64,000 nt of DNA, taken from assembly GCA_015501595.1 (NCBI GenBank), contig JADNRX010000146.1:60518-124517 (forward strand), given 5' to 3'. Source of the stretch: Hymenopellis radicata. Lineage: Eukaryota; Basidiomycota; Agaricomycetes; Agaricales; Physalacriaceae. Shown in pieces: positions 59,402 through 64,000 of the stretch (the first letter of the stretch is position 1; each line of letters begins with the position of its first letter). A model generated the notes under the pieces. The model saw only the letters and a list, made by a program, of their open reading frames with translations, ran no database searches and had not been told where the DNA came from. The position numbers and the translations under genes are program-made.

Positions 59402-60292
59402 CTAGATGATACCATCAAAGTACTCATCACTCGACTTCTTCGTCGAACCTGGGTACAAAGCATCGTGGTCAATGCATGTTTCTCGCCAGAATTCGCATAG
59501 ACAACTTACTGAAACCAGAGGACTGCGCCATGCTCGCGACGATCTTCCGTCTGAGGCTGGCACCGTCGACAGCTTGCGCGGCGGACATGTTCGGTTTAGT
59601 GGCCATCCCGCGTGACATGCTCGGCTGCGTCTCAGACGGCGAGGGACGGTGATTCCTGGAACTCATCAGCAGAGGACGCTCCACCGTGACGAGTCTCGAA
59701 GGTGTAGGAGACGGTGAACGTACAGGGGGCAACGAGGAGGTTCTCGCGCGATGCACGAACGCCGGCGAGGCAGGACGCCTCATTAACGCCAGCTCCTCCG
59801 CATTCCTCGCAACAATGGCCATGATCTTCTGCACCGGAACGTTGCGCGTCCCGTCTGGAATCTAGGTGTCGCGTGATCAGGACAATGTAGACGGGAACAG
59901 GAGCCGGAGTTCCTTACAAGGATCTGGCCTAGGATTCCAGGGCTTTCTGCTACGATGTCGATCGTCGCAATGTCGGACTCCTGTACGGAGCGCCGCTGTT
60001 AGTGCGGTCGATGTGGGGATAGTGGGGTGATGCATACGATCTGTACGATGGGTTCGCCTGCAACGAAGGACTCGCCCTCTTTCTTTTTCCACCGCGACAC
60101 TGTCGCTTCGTTTAGGAAGGGAGACATGGCCGGCATGACAATGGCGGGACGACTGAGAGACTCGGAGATTGCTAGATAACATTGAAGCTGAGTCTAATGA
60201 TATTCCAAAGTAAATAGCAGCGTACCCATCCCGCGAACCCGTACATTTGTCGAAATACTTCGGCGACGAGCCACAGAGGTAATGTTCAGCAT
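59402..60292 (-). CDS. PDX1/E3BP-like protein with degenerate lipoyl domain
   Basis: A small mitochondrial-type protein, about five exons. The start MLNITSVARRRSISTNVRVR is Arg/Ser-rich without acids, as in a matrix-targeting peptide. After the first intron (gtacgctg...gactcag), the lipoyl domain begins RPAIVMPAMSPFLNEATVSR, continues KKKEGESFVAGEPIVQI, ESDIATIDIVAESPGILGQI, then IPDGTRNVPVQKIMAIVA. This matches the lipoyl domain of PDH E2/E3-binding protein, but the lipoylated Lys of the E-[TS]-D-K-A turn is Ile. A Pro/Ser-rich linker with no clear E1/E3-binding domain leads to GASLRRKIVASMAQSSGF and the last exon SSTKKSSDEYFDGII. There is no catalytic acyltransferase domain. All splice borders are standard and no break is needed. 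It could be a structural PDX1-like subunit or a neofunctionalised paralogue. Confidence 0.7.
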
Positions 60293-61532
60293 AGTTATGA
60301 GCAGAAAAGGAGAACAAAGAGTGAAGGTGAAAGCAGGAAGCAAGTCTAGAGTTGGCCAGCAACAAGTTTATAACTGCCTGCCGGTCTTCTTATACTCCGG
60401 ATCGAGTCAATAAATGCGGGTTTGTTGCTGCACGTAATGCGGGGTAATCACGCTCCACCGCACACTGCCGGACCTATGAATATGGAGCCTGTTGGGATGG
60501 TCCTAGCCGACGCGCAGTCGTTTCCTAGCAGCGTGGAGGCAGAGAGAGTCGGTTAACGGTCGTGGGGGAGGCAGCGGAGGCAGCGCTTTATTGGTCATGA
60601 CGATCGAGGCTTGGCCAGACTGCGGAAGCTTCTTTGATAGATTTGCGGTCGCGCAAACGCGTATTGCGAAGGGAATTCTAGGGACATTATTAGGGAGATC
60701 GTTGAGTACGCACCAAAGCCAAGAGATATCGAAGCACGGTGGAGCAAAGGTAACTATTAGCGTTGGCAAGGGTCAGTCTCACTGATCATGCAAGCTGACA
60801 ACCCGTCTGATCAACAACTCAACACGCGTCTATATTTTCTCTAAAGACGCGGTCTAGTTGACGATAGGTGGTCTGCTTACTGAGACAAGGAGATACGACA
60901 ATCAACTTCACCAAAGTCTTCGTTGATCCGAGTCGGTACTACCCAGCAGCTACCGCAGTATTACTTTCTGATGAGGCAGAACATGTCCATTGGCAAGCCA
61001 CTCTGGGAGTTCTGTAATTATTTGTACCTTGTGCCGAAGGCTTGGCCCGATGACTCAACCCGAACGCAAAAAGGACAACAGGTGTCAGACTTTTCTATGA
61101 AGGAAACGGCAAGAGGCAATTAAATTTATAAACCCAGAGCAACCACGAATAGGCGAATGTGAATTCCTTGAAGGACAATCTCAACGAAACAGCGAGAACG
61201 GTAGTAAGCAGTCATTGGAAAGTGGCGCGCCTTGCTTGCTCGTTCAGTTCCAACTTCATGCACAAGGAAGCGGAATCTGAGCGGATGGCCCCCGTTCGGT
61301 TTCTCCTACAGCGTGACCCCCAAGGGCATCGATGTTGCTAATACTTGGCCTTCAGGACATATCGTGTTGGAAGACCAGCAGTGCTGCCTATCATGGAAAG
61401 TGAGAAATCGTACATATCTAACGTAGATGCATGACATTAAGGTCGTGCTCGATCCTAGTGGATGTACTTGAATGAGGGATGCAGATTACCCAACCTAAAT
61501 GTTGAATAAGTCCTTAAAGCTTCGAAGGCGAG
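60293..61532. other. Long intergenic stretch, no confident gene
   Basis: Small open frames (60503-60769 minus, 60923-61123 plus) show no known domain. The left part is the promoter of the lipoyl-domain gene. Confidence 0.4.
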
Positions 61533-63792
61533 TTAAACAAGGGGAACGTACATCTCAACATCGCCCTTCTCCAACCGATAGTCTCGCCCGCCCTTCGCGC
61601 GATGAACGTTCTCGCGCTTCTGATACAAGAAGAGACCGATTGCCGTCACACATAACGAGGCAGCCATAGCAAGATTGAAAGAATTCCCCTTGTGGTATCC
61701 AGTTCCAGCATCGGTCGCGACATACGCCCAGACACCGGCGATCGAACCGATCCCGCCAATTCCAGTGACGACAGCGCCCACCATCGCTCGCAGAGTATCG
61801 GGAGACGCGTTAGCAGCTGCCCATCCAAGAACGACAGGACCATTGATCTAGAAGCAGTTTAAGCGTCGAGCAGCCTTGTATTAACATTACCATCGACGTA
61901 CGAATCCGCCTGTCATGTTGAGGAAGCACGCGGCGTATCTAGCCTTTGCCGACGAGGCATCCGTGGATATCCAGATAGAATCTAGAGAGGTTAATCTCTT
62001 CATCGACGTTGTGATATTGGTAGCAACTGCCGCACGTACATCCAATAATCGTGAGAAGACCTCCAGACAAACTGAAGGGCCAGTGAACACGGAATCGAAT
62101 GCAAGCTATAGTTACTAGCAACGCAACGGCGCCCGCGGTACTTCACAACCAATGAATTGTCTGAAAGGACTCGGAGAACAGAAAGGCGTACACGTAAATG
62201 GGGACGACTAGAAGTTGAATCCGTATGGTGGATGCGTCTGGGTAGTTGGTCTTAAGAATAGAGGGCCTTTCGAGGTGATATTAGTTCGTTGTAATTGACA
62301 GCGCGTCCCAAGGCACCTACAAGAAGATTCCCAACCCTTGCACTGAGCAGTTGTCAACCTAACGTTCAACGTACTGAGTTAAATCTAACGCCACAGGGTA
62401 CTAGAGAATGCCGCACAATATACAGCCAGCAACAGGCAATGGTGGTCACGTCGAATAAACCGCGCTTCACCAGTCTACCGTTGATCTCTTCCTTCGTGTC
62501 CTTGATCTGAAAAGGAACTTAGCAGGCCTCATGTAACGATTGGGGAGCAGACGCACAGCAGGTTGATCGGCATACAGCCTAGCCATGGCTAGCTGTCTCT
62601 CTTCTTCATTGAAGAGCCTCGTATGTTCTGGGTGGGTCGGGAAGATGAAAAAGAGAACTAAACCGAAGCCCGTAGTGATAATACCCTCCACAAGGAAAAT
62701 ATTCTCCCACGACTTCCGGCTTCCAATGTGATCAACGCTGAGAAGACCAGCCGCGAGGAGACCACCGACTTGGAAGGAAAGTTTGTAAGAAAACGGTGGA
62801 TATTTGCAAGAAATTGAATGGGCGTACATCCGCCTGCACAACCAGCTGCTACTAACATGAAACACCCAACACGGCTAGTGAGCTCGTGTCGCCGATAATA
62901 ACGCGTAAGCAGATAACTAGAAAGCTATCAGGACTGACATTGTCGTAATGTGGTGTAAGCACACCTGAGACCAGGCATAGTGATGGCCTCCGACATTCCC
63001 AACACGATGCGCGTCGCGTAGAATCCACCACGATCTGTGCGCACTGAGTAATCACGCCCGAATCCAGTAACAAGACTCCAAGTCGGACAGACCGTGAATG
63101 AACGCGGTGCAGAGCGTGACGATACCGAATAAGACAATTCTGGATATAGGCGTTAAGTCGGGTGGGAGGATTGGCCGACAGAATACTTCAAACGTACGAT
63201 AACGGCACAAGCCAGAAGCCCACGCGCTTGATGAGCAGCGCGAATGGTATCTCGCATATCAAGTACATGACGTAGAACTGACTTGGGATCAATGTGGGGG
63301 CGGCTATTCTGTGAAGGACGACATACCAGAGACGTGCCGATGTTGACTAGACAAAGTGTTAACCCACTGGCAAGGGCGAAGAATGCGGGATAATGGCGCA
63401 CAATCATAGGTGTGAAGTCCAAGGTCAGCGACGAGGCCCGCAGAGCGTGCATTTCCGATGTTCTGTTCGTCGATTATAGTCAAGTCGGTCTAGAAGAGAA
63501 GGCATGACAAGAACATACACCGCGCTAGAATGGGGTCAGCAAGTCTCAACGCTCAAGAGGACGATACGAACATCAAGAAACACGAAAGTGTAACAAAGTG
63601 TCGCGACAGGAAGAAGCCTGAAGAAGTTGGTTGATGAGAATCTGTGCATAGTGTTGCGCCGGTTACTCACAGCAAGTCCAGTTTCCTACGCAGCTTCGCC
63701 TCAGCCACAGGGTCGATCTTATATGTCGGATCGACCTGGTACGTCGTCACCGACAAATCTGACGCCTTCTCCTTGAGCGACGAATGGTCCAT
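61533..63792 (-). CDS. MFS transporter, allantoate permease (Dal5)-like
   Basis: A multi-exon minus-strand gene for a 12-helix major facilitator of the anion:cation symporter (Dal5/Tna1-like) group. It starts MDHSSLKEKASDLSVTTYQV, then YKIDPVAEAKLRRKLDLL, the normal cytosolic lead into helix 1. Recognisable exon pieces are PSQFYVMYLICEIPFALLIK and RVGFWLVPLS, then GGFYATRIVLGMSEAITMPG, GGLLAAGLLSVDHIGSRKSW, ENIFLVEGIITTGFGLVLFF, PTHPEHTRLFNEEERQLA, KARYAACFLNMTGGF and GGIGSIAGVWAYVATDAGTG. The protein ends GDVEMYVPLV at 61533. There are at least ten short introns. Substrates in this group are organic acids, vitamins or ureides; this one cannot be predicted. Some exon joins are uncertain. Confidence 0.7.
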
Positions 63793-64000
63793 GGCGGTTG
63801 ATAGACAAGACACGGAATGGGGAAAAACGCGTCCTCTTTTAAGGGCGGTCTTGGAACCTTATCACTGGTGACATGATTTGACAATGACAGCATAGTTCAC
63901 GATAAGTCCTGAGAGATAAGAGAACAAAACCCGCGGCCGCGCGTGGGAATAAGATGAGTGCTAGCTGGATCTACGTGAGTTTACGAACGGCTAGGGTAAG
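63793..64000. other. Promoter side of the MFS gene
   Basis: Non-coding to the window edge as far as I can see. A NotI-like gcggccgcg sequence occurs at about 63934. Confidence 0.4.

Noticed and set aside
1..64000. tRNA genes, rRNA, CRISPR arrays, bacterial operons, phage or viral genes
   Set aside because: I found no convincing tRNA cloverleaf or B-box pair by eye, no direct-repeat arrays with spacers, and no bacterial or viral hallmark genes; a tRNA scan could still find one.

Overview
This window is nuclear DNA from a filamentous basidiomycete, most likely an agaricomycete mushroom. The evidence is many short introns (about 45-60 bp, GT..AG), dense genes on both strands, a fungal-specific elongation factor 3, a FunK1-type kinase and several rapidly evolving F-box genes. 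I cannot name the species from sequence alone.

Layout. 0-4 kb: F-box duplicon A (a type-1 remnant, a type-2 gene, a second type-1 fragment). 4.5-6.5 kb: arrestin-like gene. 8.4-9.3 kb: MCP1-like mitochondrial membrane protein. 9.4-10.5 kb: another F-box gene. 11-12.9 kb: a decayed lineage-specific gene. 14-21.9 kb: a large NFX1/ZNFX1-type helicase with CCCH, NFX1 and RZ zinc fingers. 22-25 kb: an unrecognised small gene, an L-rhamnose mutarotase-type gene and a Rab11 GTPase. 25.3-26.1 kb: a small coiled-coil protein. 26.6-33 kb: F-box duplicons B (best preserved, a head-to-head pair) and C (decayed). 33.2-34.2 kb: NmrA-like oxidoreductase. 35.2-38.7 kb: EF-3. 40.2-43.2 kb: V-ATPase subunit a. 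43.7-45.1 kb: a tandem duplication. 45.1-47 kb: proline/serine-rich F-box gene, with an internally deleted inverted copy at 56 kb. 47.4-50.2 kb: FunK1 kinase. 50.6-51.8 kb: TMEM135-like protein. 51.9-55.4 kb: ADP1-like ABCG transporter. 56.9-58.6 kb: senescence/spartin-domain protein. 59.4-60.3 kb: PDX1/E3BP-like lipoyl-domain protein without the lipoyl lysine. 61.5-63.8 kb: MFS transporter.

The window is a mosaic. Housekeeping genes (EF-3, V-ATPase a, Rab11, MCP1) are interleaved with accessory DNA made by duplication of F-box genes. The two F-box families form a divergent unit that was copied at least three times, in both orientations, and then eroded. No operon-like or defence-cluster arrangement is evident. 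The most interesting signals are a 5-nt microexon in the Rab11 P-loop, the lysine-less lipoyl domain, the F-box duplicon history, and a systematic pattern of single-base losses in short homopolymers within conserved genes. That last pattern looks like consensus error and should temper every pseudogene call here.
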